Assembly (NCBI GenBank): GCA_964437145.1
Contig: CAYTFW010000003.1
Location: forward strand, 37,822-101,821
Reading direction: 5' to 3'
Length of the DNA: 64,000 nt
Source: JAFAZJ01 sp964437145
Lineage (GTDB): Bacteria; Pseudomonadota; Alphaproteobacteria; Reyranellales; Reyranellaceae
Below the pieces are notes generated by a model. The model ran no database searches and had not been told where the DNA came from. It worked only from the letters and a program-made list of their open reading frames with translations. Every line of letters starts with the position of its first letter. Within the stretch, counting starts at the first letter, position 1. Below, in pieces: positions 8,689 through 16,283 of the stretch. The translations under genes and the position numbers were made by a program.

Positions 8689-9927
8689 ATGTCGAAACAC
8701 TACGACACGCTGGAAACCCGCGACCCGGCTGAGCGCGAGAAGGCGCAGATGGCGGCGCTGCCGGCGCAGATCGCGCATGCCAAGGCCAATTCGCCGTTCT
8801 TCGCCGAAAGCCTCAAGGGTGTCGATCCTGCCGGCGTCACCAGCCGCGCCGCCTTGGCCAAGCTGCCGGTGCTGCGTAAGTCGACCCTGGGTGCGTTGCA
8901 GAAGGCCAAGCCGCCGATGGGCGGGCTGCTGGGCGTGCCGATGAGCCAGATCAGGCACATCTTCATGTCGCCGGGGCCGATCTTCGAGGTCGACACCGAC
9001 GAGAAGGATTTCTTCCGCGGCGCGCGCGGCATGTACGCCGCCGGCTTCCGCGCCAGCGACATCGTGCACAACACCTACTCGTACCATCTGACACCCGCCG
9101 GCATGATGATGGAGTCCTCGATCCGCGCCATCGGCTGCGCCGTGATCCCCGCCGGGATCGGCAACACTGAGCTGCAGCTCGACGCCATCGAGCTGATCAA
9201 GCCCACCGCCTATGTCGGCACGCCGTCCTTCCTGCGCATCCTCTTGGAGAAGGCCAAGGAGCTGGGCCGCGACGTGTCGTCGATCAAGAAGGCGGTGGTC
9301 GGCGCCGAGGCCTTCCCGCCGGCGCTGCGCAAGGAATTCAACGAGCGCGGCATCTTCGCGCTGCAGGGCTACGGCACCGCCGATCTCGGCAGCATCGCCT
9401 ACGAGAGCGAGGCGATCGAGGGCATGATCCTCGACGAGGGCGTGATCGTGGAGATCGTGCGCCCCGGTACGGGCGACCCGGTGCCCGAGGGCGAGGTCGG
9501 CGAGGTCGTGGTCACGACCTTCAACAAGGCCTATCCGCTGGTGCGCTTCGGCACGGGTGATCTCTCCGCGGTACTGCCGGGCATCAGCCCCTGCGGGCGC
9601 ACCAACACCCGCATCAAGGGCTGGATGGGCCGCGCCGACCAGCGCACCAAGGTCAAGGGCATGTTCGTCGATCCCGAGCAGGTGATCGCCGTGCAGAAGC
9701 GCCATCCCGAGCTGGCCAAGGTCCGGCTGGTGGTCGACTGGGTCGACAAGCAGGACGTCATGACCCTGCACGCCGAGATCGCCGGCGGCGGCTCGGCCGA
9801 TCTGGCCAAGGCGGTCGAGGCCAGCATCCAGACCCTGTGCAAGGTGCGCGGCGGGGTGAGCTTCGTCGCGCCGGCCAGCCTGCCCAACGACGGCAAGGTG
9901 ATCGCCGACGTGCGCAAGTACGATTGA
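8689..9927 (+). CDS. PaaK-like AMP-dependent ligase
   Basis: 412-aa member of the phenylacetate-CoA ligase (PaaK) branch of the ANL superfamily. Visible motifs are GYGTAD near residues 227-232 (A5), FGTGDLS near 287-293 (A7) and GWMGRADQRTKVKG near 311-324 with the hinge. The usual Ser/Gly-rich P-loop is absent; that position reads MSPGPIFEV, as in an uncharacterised PaaK subgroup. The start was set at 8689 because the protein begins MSKHYDTLETRDPAERE as in relatives. It closes the uptake cluster that opened with another acyl-CoA ligase, so it may activate an aromatic or other organic acid; the substrate is unknown. Confidence 0.85.
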   Translation: MSKHYDTLETRDPAEREKAQMAALPAQIAHAKANSPFFAESLKGVDPAGVTSRAALAKLPVLRKSTLGALQKAKPPMGGLLGVPMSQIRHIFMSPGPIFEVDTDEKDFFRGARGMYAAGFRASDIVHNTYSYHLTPAGMMMESSIRAIGCAVIPAGIGNTELQLDAIELIKPTAYVGTPSFLRILLEKAKELGRDVSSIKKAVVGAEAFPPALRKEFNERGIFALQGYGTADLGSIAYESEAIEGMILDEGVIVEIVRPGTGDPVPEGEVGEVVVTTFNKAYPLVRFGTGDLSAVLPGISPCGRTNTRIKGWMGRADQRTKVKGMFVDPEQVIAVQKRHPELAKVRLVVDWVDKQDVMTLHAEIAGGGSADLAKAVEASIQTLCKVRGGVSFVAPASLPNDGKVIADVRKYD

Positions 9928-9948
9928 GGCCAGGGCACCGACCGGCGA

Positions 9949-10037
9949 GGGGTGAGGGATTGTGACCCTTTGTCGGGTTATCGGCGTCACGCGCGCGGAC
10001 GGTCGATAACGGAAAATCCCTCACCATCCCTCACCCC
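9949..10037. repeat. Twin palindromic element, unit 1
   Basis: First of two tandem elements of about 89 nt. Outer arms GGGGTGAGGGAT (9949-9960) and ATCCCTCACCCC (10026-10037) pair perfectly; an inner GTTATCG / CGATAAC pair flanks a GTCACGCGCGCGGAC core. It lies between convergent genes. Unit 2 has the same core but altered, still complementary arms. Confidence 0.9.
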
Positions 10038-10055
10038 ACCCCGGATCAGCCGCCC

Positions 10056-10144
10056 GGTGTGAAGGATGGTGAACCTTTGTCGGGTTATGGGCGTCACGCG
10101 CGCGGACGGTCGATAAGGGAAAATCCTTCACCATCCTTCACACC
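10056..10144. repeat. Twin palindromic element, unit 2
   Basis: Second copy, with 18-nt perfect arms GGTGTGAAGGATGGTGAA (10056-10073) and TTCACCATCCTTCACACC (10127-10144) around the shared core CCTTTGTCGGGTTAT...GGTCGATAA. Compared with unit 1 the arms differ at several places on both sides in a compensating way. It ends 17 bp before the stop codon of the minus-strand receptor gene. Confidence 0.9.
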
Positions 10145-10161
10145 CCCCTCTGGGGGCCGGG

Positions 10162-11160
10162 TCAGTTGACGTCGAGCTGCAGGCCTTCCTTCTCGATCAC
10201 GCCCTTCCAGCGGGCGATCTGCTGCTCGACGAAGGCGGCGAACTGCTCGGGTGGGCTCCAGGCGGCGTAGCCGGCCATCTGGGCGAAACGTTCCTTGGTG
10301 GCCGGCAGTTCGATCCATTCCTTGATCTGGGCGTTGAGCGCGTCGATGGCCGGGCGCGGCACGCCGGCGGGGTAGAACACCCCGAACCAGGCCGAGACGT
10401 CGAAGCTGGCCAGCTCGGGCATGGTCTCGCGGATCGGCGGCAGGTCGGGGACCATGGGATTGCGCTGGGCCGAGCTGATCGCCAGCGCCCTGAGCTTGCC
10501 GGCGCGGACGAACTCGATCGCCGTGGTGAGGTTGTCGAAGAAATACTGGGTCTGGCCGGCGATCAGGTCCTGCAAGGCCGGAGCTGCGCCGCGATAGGGC
10601 ACGTGGGTCGCCTTGGCGCCGGTAAGCTGCAGGAACAGCGCGCCGGAGAGATGCGGCGACTGGCCGGTGCCGGAGGAGGCGTAGGACACCTTGCCGTCCT
10701 GCGCCTTCAGCCAGGCGACGAGCTCCGGCACGGTCTTGGCCGGCACCGAGGGGTGAACCACCAGGCAGTTGGGCGTCGCCAGCACATTGGTGACCGGGAT
10801 CAGGCTGGACGGCTTGTATTGGAGATTGCGGTACAGCGAATAGGCGATCGACTGCGGGCCGATATTGCCCATCAGGAATGTGTGGCCATCCGGCGCGGCG
10901 CGCACGACCTCCATCGTGCCCAGGACGCCACCTGCACCCGATTTGTTGTCGATCACCACCGATACGCCCCATTTCTGTTGAAGATGGTTGCCGATCATGC
11001 GCGCCAGGATGTCGGTGCCGCCGCCTGGCGCCGCCGGCACGACGATGCGCATCGCCTGGGTCGGCTTCCACGCCGCCTGGCCGCGCGCGATCCCCGGCAG
11101 GGCGAGCAAGGGCGCCGCGGCCAGCAGGTGGCGCCGGACGAGAGGGAAACGACGGGGCAT
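10162..11160 (-). CDS. Bug/TctC-type periplasmic solute-binding protein
   Basis: 332-aa tripartite tricarboxylate transporter (TTT) receptor family protein. The N-terminus carries twin arginines and a hydrophobic core (RRHLLAAAPLLALPGIARGQ), with cleavage after ARG/AQ near residue 28. Family features follow: IVVPAAPGGGTDILAR near residues 40-55 and the ligand-loop segment YRGAAPALQDLIAGQ near 190-204. Start at 11160 was chosen because it gives the signal peptide directly; a longer frame adds 26 unlikely residues. No TctA/TctB membrane partners are nearby, as is usual for the expanded Bug family. Ligand unknown, probably a carboxylate. Confidence 0.9.
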   Translation of the reverse strand: MPRRFPLVRRHLLAAAPLLALPGIARGQAAWKPTQAMRIVVPAAPGGGTDILARMIGNHLQQKWGVSVVIDNKSGAGGVLGTMEVVRAAPDGHTFLMGNIGPQSIAYSLYRNLQYKPSSLIPVTNVLATPNCLVVHPSVPAKTVPELVAWLKAQDGKVSYASSGTGQSPHLSGALFLQLTGAKATHVPYRGAAPALQDLIAGQTQYFFDNLTTAIEFVRAGKLRALAISSAQRNPMVPDLPPIRETMPELASFDVSAWFGVFYPAGVPRPAIDALNAQIKEWIELPATKERFAQMAGYAAWSPPEQFAAFVEQQIARWKGVIEKEGLQLDVN

Positions 11161-11398
11161 GACAACGACCTCCACAGGACTCCAGGCCGGCGAGTTATAC
11201 GGGTTGGCGCTGTCGAATGACGACGACGTCCAGGGCATCGGTGCCCGTCCTTCAAATCATGGCTATGCGACCGCAAATCCGCTGGCGGATCGGCCGCGTC
11301 TGCCTTACATCGGGGGTCGCTGGCGGGTCGCGATCAGCGACGCAATCGCACGGTCGGTCCGCTGGTTACTCCTCCTTCCTCAACAGGAGCCTCGGCCC

Positions 11399-12274
11399 AT
11401 GTGGCGCTCCCTCAAGACAATCGCGGTGGCGCTGGTCGCGCTCACCGTTTCTGGCGCCGCCATGGCGCAGCAGATCAAGCCGATCACCCCGGCGCAGATG
11501 CCGAACCCCGATACGCTCAATCGCCAGAGCTACATCGACTGGATGAAGGCGAACCGCGGCGAGAGCGAGAAGTGGCTCGGCCAGCGCTGGGATCGCTACG
11601 TGGCGGCGGTGCGCGTCGGTGATATCAAGACCGAGAAGGTCAAGCGCGCCTTCCTGATGACGCCGCGCGAGATCTTCGCCGCCGGCAACCCGCCGGTGAA
11701 GGAGCGCGGTTACGAGCACGCCTTCCTCGACATGGGCTACGGCGTGACCATGTCCGGCCCGCATCTGCAGAGCCGCATGACCGACGTGCTCGACGTCAAG
11801 CCGGGCGAGAAGGTGCTGGAGATCGGCACCGGCTCGGGCACCCAGGCCGGCTATCTGTCCTATCTCACCGACAAGGTGTTCTCGATCGAGATCATCGCGC
11901 CGCTGGCGACCCGCACCCAGGGCGTCTACGACCGCGCCATCGCCCAGGGCTACGCCGAGTTCAAGAACATCAAGGTCAAGCAGGCCGACGGCTACTACGG
12001 CTGGCAGGAGAATGGCCCGTTCGACAAGATCATCGTCACCTGCGGCATCGACCACGTGCCGCCGCCGCTGCTCAACCAGCTCAAGCCGGGCGGCATCATC
12101 GTCATCCCGGTCGGCCCGCCGGGCGCGCAGCGCGTGATCAAGATGATCAAGCAGCAGGCCGCCGATGGCACCACGACGATGACCCGCGAGGACATCTACG
12201 GCGGCAAGATCGTGCCCTTCGTGCCCTTCACCAAGCTGGTCGACGGCCAGATCAAGGGCTCGCACAACCGCTAG
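11399..12274 (+). CDS. Exported PCMT-like SAM-dependent methyltransferase
   Basis: 291-aa protein with the protein-L-isoaspartate O-methyltransferase fold: SAM motif I VLEIGTGSGTQAGYL near residues 139-153, YDRAIAQGYAEF, and the post-II segment FDKIIVTCGIDHVPPPLLNQL near 208-228. Ahead of the catalytic domain stands a clear signal peptide (MWRSLKTIAVALVALTVSG, cleavage after AMA near residue 23). A PCMT-type enzyme would normally be cytosolic, where SAM is. An AACAGGAG ribosome-binding sequence at 11381-11388 supports this start. Repair of damaged protein is the family role; the exported location makes the real function uncertain. Confidence 0.82.
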   Translation: MWRSLKTIAVALVALTVSGAAMAQQIKPITPAQMPNPDTLNRQSYIDWMKANRGESEKWLGQRWDRYVAAVRVGDIKTEKVKRAFLMTPREIFAAGNPPVKERGYEHAFLDMGYGVTMSGPHLQSRMTDVLDVKPGEKVLEIGTGSGTQAGYLSYLTDKVFSIEIIAPLATRTQGVYDRAIAQGYAEFKNIKVKQADGYYGWQENGPFDKIIVTCGIDHVPPPLLNQLKPGGIIVIPVGPPGAQRVIKMIKQQAADGTTTMTREDIYGGKIVPFVPFTKLVDGQIKGSHNR

Positions 12275-12293
12275 GTCGCGAACGCGTGCCAAG

Positions 12294-12330
12294 AGCCCCC
12301 GCGCCGTTCCGAACGGTCGCGGGGGCTTTC
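12294..12330 (+). terminator. Rho-independent terminator
   Basis: GC-rich hairpin AGCCCCCGCG (12294-12303) pairing with CGCGGGGGCT (12318-12327), followed by TTTCACGTTGT. It lies 20 bp after the stop of the methyltransferase gene, the expected position. The T-run is short, so termination strength is uncertain. Confidence 0.75.
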
Positions 12331-12394
12331 ACGTTGTAGTCCCCCTCGAGCCGGCACCTAAGCCGGCCAACCAAAAAGCTTCAGGTTGCCCACG

Positions 12395-15022
12395 ATGGCC
12401 AGCGCCGCCCGTTCGTATGCCGAGGTTGATTTCGACAACCGGCCCACGCTCAGCTTCTATCTCTCCGTCGGCCTGGTCGCCGGCGCGATCATCGCCCTGC
12501 AGATCGGCATCATGCGGCTGTTCTCGGTCGGCAGCTGGGCGCATTTCGGCTCGCTGGTGGTCAGCCTGGCGATGTTCGGCTTCGGCCTCACCAGCGCCAT
12601 CATGTGCGTCGGCAAGACCTGGTTCGAGCGCCACTGGCGCGGCACGGTGAAGATCGCGCTGCTGCTGTTTGGGCCGATGATGGTGGCCTCGAGCCTGGTG
12701 GCGCAGCAGGTGCCGTTCAACGCCATCTTCCTGGTCTCCGACCCGATGCAGAAGTGGCGGCTGTTCGCCAACTTCATCCTCTACTTCCTGCCTTTCCTGT
12801 GCGGCGCCTTCTATCTCGGCGTTGTCTTCCTCAAGGCGCAGAAGACCTTCAACCGCGTCTACTTCGCCGACCTCGCCGGCTCCGGCGGTTGCGGCCTGAT
12901 GTTCCTGCTGGCGATGTATGTCTTCACGCCAGAGGACCTCGTCGTGGCGCCGCTGGCGCTGTGGCTGGTCGGCACCGTGCTGTGGTTCGTCGCCGTCGGC
13001 GATCGCCGCGGCGTCGTGCAGTCGCTGGTCGCCGCCGTGCTGGCGGTCGGCGCGCATTTCCTGCTGCCCGGCGCGCTGGGTATCCCGAAGCTGTTCGTGT
13101 CCGAGTACAAGGGCGTGTCCTACGCGCGCAACTTCCCCGACGCGCAGCGCGTCTACAAGACGACGTCGCCGTTCGGCTTCATGGAGGTCTATTCCTCCTC
13201 CTACCTGCATTTCGCGCCCGGGCTGAGCGACAACGCCGGCTTCAACCTGCCGAAGATGCCGTCCAACGCCTATCTCGGCCTCTACCTCGACAGCGAGGGG
13301 CCGATGGGCGTGATGAAGGATCTGCCGCCCGACGAGATCGGCTATTTCCGCTATCTGCCGATGTACTACCCCTATGTGCTGAAGAAGGACCCGGACGTCT
13401 TCGTCGTGCAGTTCGGCGGCGGCATCTCGACCAAGGTGGCGCTGCGCTCGGGCGCCAAGCGCGTGACGGTGGCCGAGGGCAATCCGATGCTGCTCAAGGC
13501 CTTCCTCGGCGACACGCCGCTGCGCTCCTTCACCAGCGACATCCTGCGCGAGAAGGGCGTCGAGGTGATCGACTACGACGGCCGTCTATACGCCGCCGGC
13601 ACCACCGCGCGTTTCGACGTCGTCGATCTCAGCCTCGCCGATTCGGCTGGCCTGTCCTCGCCCGGCGGTTTCCCGATCATCGAGAAATTCGGCTACACGC
13701 GTGAGGCGATGCGCAACTACATGCGCGTGCTGAAGCCCGGTGGGCTCCTGTCGGTGACGCTCTGGAACAAGGAGGAGCCGCCGAAATCGGTGCTCAAGCT
13801 GTACGCCACCATGGTGGCGGCGGCCAAGGACATCGACGGCGGCGCGGTGAAGGGCCGCTTCTTCGCGACCTCGACCTATCTGTCGACCGCGACCGTGCTC
13901 TACAAGCGCGGCGATTTCACACCGGAGGAGATCGACGCGCTGCGCAAGCATTCGCGCCTGATGTCGTTCGACGAGATCTACTACCCCGGCATCGCCTACG
14001 ACGACGGCCCGCGCGCCGAGACCTTGAAAGGCTACCGCGAGCAGTTCTTCGGCGACGGCACGCAGGATCCCGCGGGCAAGGAGCCGGAGCCGGCGCCCAC
14101 AGCGCCCGCGGCGCCCGCCGCCGACGCCGCGCCACCCGTCGTGCCGGCGACGATCATGGGCCGCATCGCCTGGCAGCACCTGATCCATGGCGGCTGGGAC
14201 AAGGTCGCCGACGAGTACGTCTTCGACACCCGCGTGCTGACCAACCACCAACCGTACTTCGCCGCCTACATCAAGGTGAAGGACCTCTGGGCCTTCACCG
14301 ACCGCCTCGAGACGGTGCAGGACGAGTGGGGCTACCTGCTCTTGTGGGCGACGCTCGGCATCGCCGCGATCGCGGCGCTGTCGCTGGTGCTGTTCCCCGT
14401 CGTGTTCGGCTGGCGCACCATCTTCAGCCGCTATCCCGGCAAGTTCGGCACGATGATCTACTTCCTGTGCCTGGGGCTGGGCTACATCATCGTCGAGGTC
14501 GGCATGATCAGCCATTTCATCCTGGCGCTCAGCAACCCGACGGTCTCAGCCTCGGTGCTGATCACCGGCATGCTGGTGTTCTCCGGCCTCGGCAGCTTCG
14601 TGTCGGAACGCTATCTCGATCGCGCCCGCGCGGTGATGCCCAAGGTGTTCATCGCCATCGGCGTGATCCTGGGCGCCTACGCCTTCCTGCTCGACCCGGT
14701 GCTCGATGTCATCGGCACCTGGCCCTACATCCTGCGCATCGTCGCCTGCCTGGCGCTGATCTTCCCGCCCGCCTTCCTGATGGGCTTCCCGATGCCGATG
14801 GCCATGACCACGCTGGGCCGGCTCGGCAAGGATCACATGTTCCTGTGGGCCTGGGGCATCAACGGCAGCTTCTCGGTGCTGGGCGCGGCCCTGGTGCCGA
14901 TCGTCTCGACCTCGTTCGGCCTGCCGGCCGTCGTGCTGGTCGGCGCCGCCGCCTATGTCGTGGCGTGGCCGGCGTTCTACCGCGTGCTGCTGCCGCTGCC
15001 CGGGCGGCCGGCGGCCGCGTGA
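12395..15022 (+). CDS. Membrane-embedded spermidine-synthase-like protein
   Basis: 875-aa protein made of an N-terminal membrane block (about six hydrophobic segments, residues 20-230), a soluble central domain of spermidine-synthase/class I methyltransferase fold (VVQFGGGIST near 335-344, VTVAEGNP near 358, FDVVDLSLAD near 410), a Pro/Ala-rich linker near 565-585, and a second membrane block of about six segments at the C-terminus with FPMPMAM. Such proteins are often labelled fused MFS/spermidine synthase. The aminopropyl-transfer residues of true spermidine synthases are not obvious, so polyamine synthesis is not supported. A TTG at 12386 is an alternative start. Confidence 0.8.
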   Translation: MASAARSYAEVDFDNRPTLSFYLSVGLVAGAIIALQIGIMRLFSVGSWAHFGSLVVSLAMFGFGLTSAIMCVGKTWFERHWRGTVKIALLLFGPMMVASSLVAQQVPFNAIFLVSDPMQKWRLFANFILYFLPFLCGAFYLGVVFLKAQKTFNRVYFADLAGSGGCGLMFLLAMYVFTPEDLVVAPLALWLVGTVLWFVAVGDRRGVVQSLVAAVLAVGAHFLLPGALGIPKLFVSEYKGVSYARNFPDAQRVYKTTSPFGFMEVYSSSYLHFAPGLSDNAGFNLPKMPSNAYLGLYLDSEGPMGVMKDLPPDEIGYFRYLPMYYPYVLKKDPDVFVVQFGGGISTKVALRSGAKRVTVAEGNPMLLKAFLGDTPLRSFTSDILREKGVEVIDYDGRLYAAGTTARFDVVDLSLADSAGLSSPGGFPIIEKFGYTREAMRNYMRVLKPGGLLSVTLWNKEEPPKSVLKLYATMVAAAKDIDGGAVKGRFFATSTYLSTATVLYKRGDFTPEEIDALRKHSRLMSFDEIYYPGIAYDDGPRAETLKGYREQFFGDGTQDPAGKEPEPAPTAPAAPAADAAPPVVPATIMGRIAWQHLIHGGWDKVADEYVFDTRVLTNHQPYFAAYIKVKDLWAFTDRLETVQDEWGYLLLWATLGIAAIAALSLVLFPVVFGWRTIFSRYPGKFGTMIYFLCLGLGYIIVEVGMISHFILALSNPTVSASVLITGMLVFSGLGSFVSERYLDRARAVMPKVFIAIGVILGAYAFLLDPVLDVIGTWPYILRIVACLALIFPPAFLMGFPMPMAMTTLGRLGKDHMFLWAWGINGSFSVLGAALVPIVSTSFGLPAVVLVGAAAYVVAWPAFYRVLLPLPGRPAAA

Positions 15023-15026
15023 TGCC

Positions 15027-16142
15027 ATGGCGGCGCGCTCACGACGCGCGCTGATCGCGGCCACCGCCGGCCTGCTCGCCGGCGGGCTGGCCGGGCGTAC
15101 CGGCGCGCAATACCCTACGCCGCCGCCCGCCAAGCCGCCGACGCCCGCGCCGATGAAGCCACCCGTGAAGACGCCCCCGGCCGATCCCCTGGCGATCGTG
15201 AAGTCGCCAGTGGTGCGCATGCAGTCCTTCAGTCACGCGCCGTTCCCCTACACGGGACCGGCCGAGGACGGCCGCACGCCATTCTTCGACGTGATCGACC
15301 CGCTGAAGCGACGTGGTCGCCGCACGGCCTCGGGCGACGTGCTGCTGGAGGGCGTCGTCTACAGCGACGATCGCGCGCTGATGTACGTGCCGGCCGGCTT
15401 CGACCCGCGGCGGCCGGCGCTGATGGTGATGTTCTTCCACGGCCACGGCTCGATCATCGAGCGCACGGTGATGACCGATACCGACTTGCCGCGCCAGCTC
15501 ACCGAGTCGGGCGCCAACGCGGTGCTGGTGGCGCCGCAATTCGCCTACGACGCAGCCGATTCGAGCCCGGGCAAGTTCCTGCGACCCGGCGCCTTCGCCC
15601 GCTTCGTCGACGAGGCGGCGACCAAGCTCGCGCGTCTACTGACGCCGCAAGGCGCCGATCTGCGGCGGCTGTCCGGCGTCTTCAACCAGGCGCCCGTCCT
15701 GCTGGTGGCGTTCAGCGGCGGCTACAAGCCCGCGGCCTACGCGCTGGCGCGCGGAGGCGCGGCGCATCGCATCCACGGCGTGGCGCTGCTCGACGCGCTG
15801 TACGACGAGGAAGACAAGTACGCGTCCTGGTTCGCCGACGCGCGCAGGCGCGCCTTCCTCGTCAGCCTGTATACGGAGTCGACGGCCGCCAACCAGACGA
15901 AGCTGCGCGACCTGCTGGCGGAGCGCCGCATCCCCAGCAGCTCATCGCTGCCGGCGAGCCTGGCCCGCGGCGCCGCCGCCTTCGTTGCCGCCGGCGGCAT
16001 CGACCGTCACGCGCGCTTCGTGCTCGAAGGCCCGCCACGCGACCCGGTCAAGGCGATCCTGGCGGCGATCCCGGGCTATCGCATGAAGCCCGAGCCGCCG
16101 CCGGCGAAACCGCCCGCCGGCAAGCCGCCGGCCAAGCGTTGA
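15027..16142 (+). CDS. Exported alpha/beta-hydrolase-like protein with proline-rich ends
   Basis: 371-aa protein that starts 4 bp after the preceding stop, so probably co-translated with it. The N-terminus (RSRRALIAATAGLLAGGLAG) looks like a Tat or Sec signal. Both the N-terminal segment after cleavage (residues 30-55) and the C-terminus are rich in Pro, Lys and Ala (PPAKPPAGKPPAK). The middle resembles an alpha/beta hydrolase: MFFHGHGS near residues 134-141 as oxyanion strand and LLVAFSGGYKP near 226-236 as a possible nucleophile elbow, although it departs from a strict GxSxG. Substrate unknown. Confidence 0.7.
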   Translation: MAARSRRALIAATAGLLAGGLAGRTGAQYPTPPPAKPPTPAPMKPPVKTPPADPLAIVKSPVVRMQSFSHAPFPYTGPAEDGRTPFFDVIDPLKRRGRRTASGDVLLEGVVYSDDRALMYVPAGFDPRRPALMVMFFHGHGSIIERTVMTDTDLPRQLTESGANAVLVAPQFAYDAADSSPGKFLRPGAFARFVDEAATKLARLLTPQGADLRRLSGVFNQAPVLLVAFSGGYKPAAYALARGGAAHRIHGVALLDALYDEEDKYASWFADARRRAFLVSLYTESTAANQTKLRDLLAERRIPSSSSLPASLARGAAAFVAAGGIDRHARFVLEGPPRDPVKAILAAIPGYRMKPEPPPAKPPAGKPPAKR

Positions 16143-16169
16143 CGCAATACACGATTGGTCGGACGCACC

Positions 16170-16268
16170 TGTCATCCCGAGCGCAGCGAGGGGGATCCAG
16201 GGCGTCTTCCTGGGAGCGCCGGCGTCCCGCCGGCTCATGAAGATGCCGGCGGGACGCCGGCGCTCCCA
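16170..16268. repeat. Hybrid repeat: half family A plus complete family B palindrome
   Basis: 16170-16200 matches the left arm of family A (TGTCATCCCGAGCGCAGCGA...) but the right arm is missing. It is followed 10 nt later by a perfect family B inverted repeat: TGGGAGCGCCGGCGTCCCGC... (16211-16234) and its complement (16245-16268), 24-nt arms, 10-nt loop. This suggests that a B element replaced or inserted into the right half of an A element. It sits between convergent genes. Confidence 0.9.
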
Positions 16269-16283
16269 AAGAAGCGCGATGCG

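Noticed and set aside
10988..11398. An N-terminal extension of the PCMT-like gene
   Set aside because: The extra 137 codons overlap the divergent Bug gene and lack conservation; the signal peptide and AACAGGAG site favour 11399.
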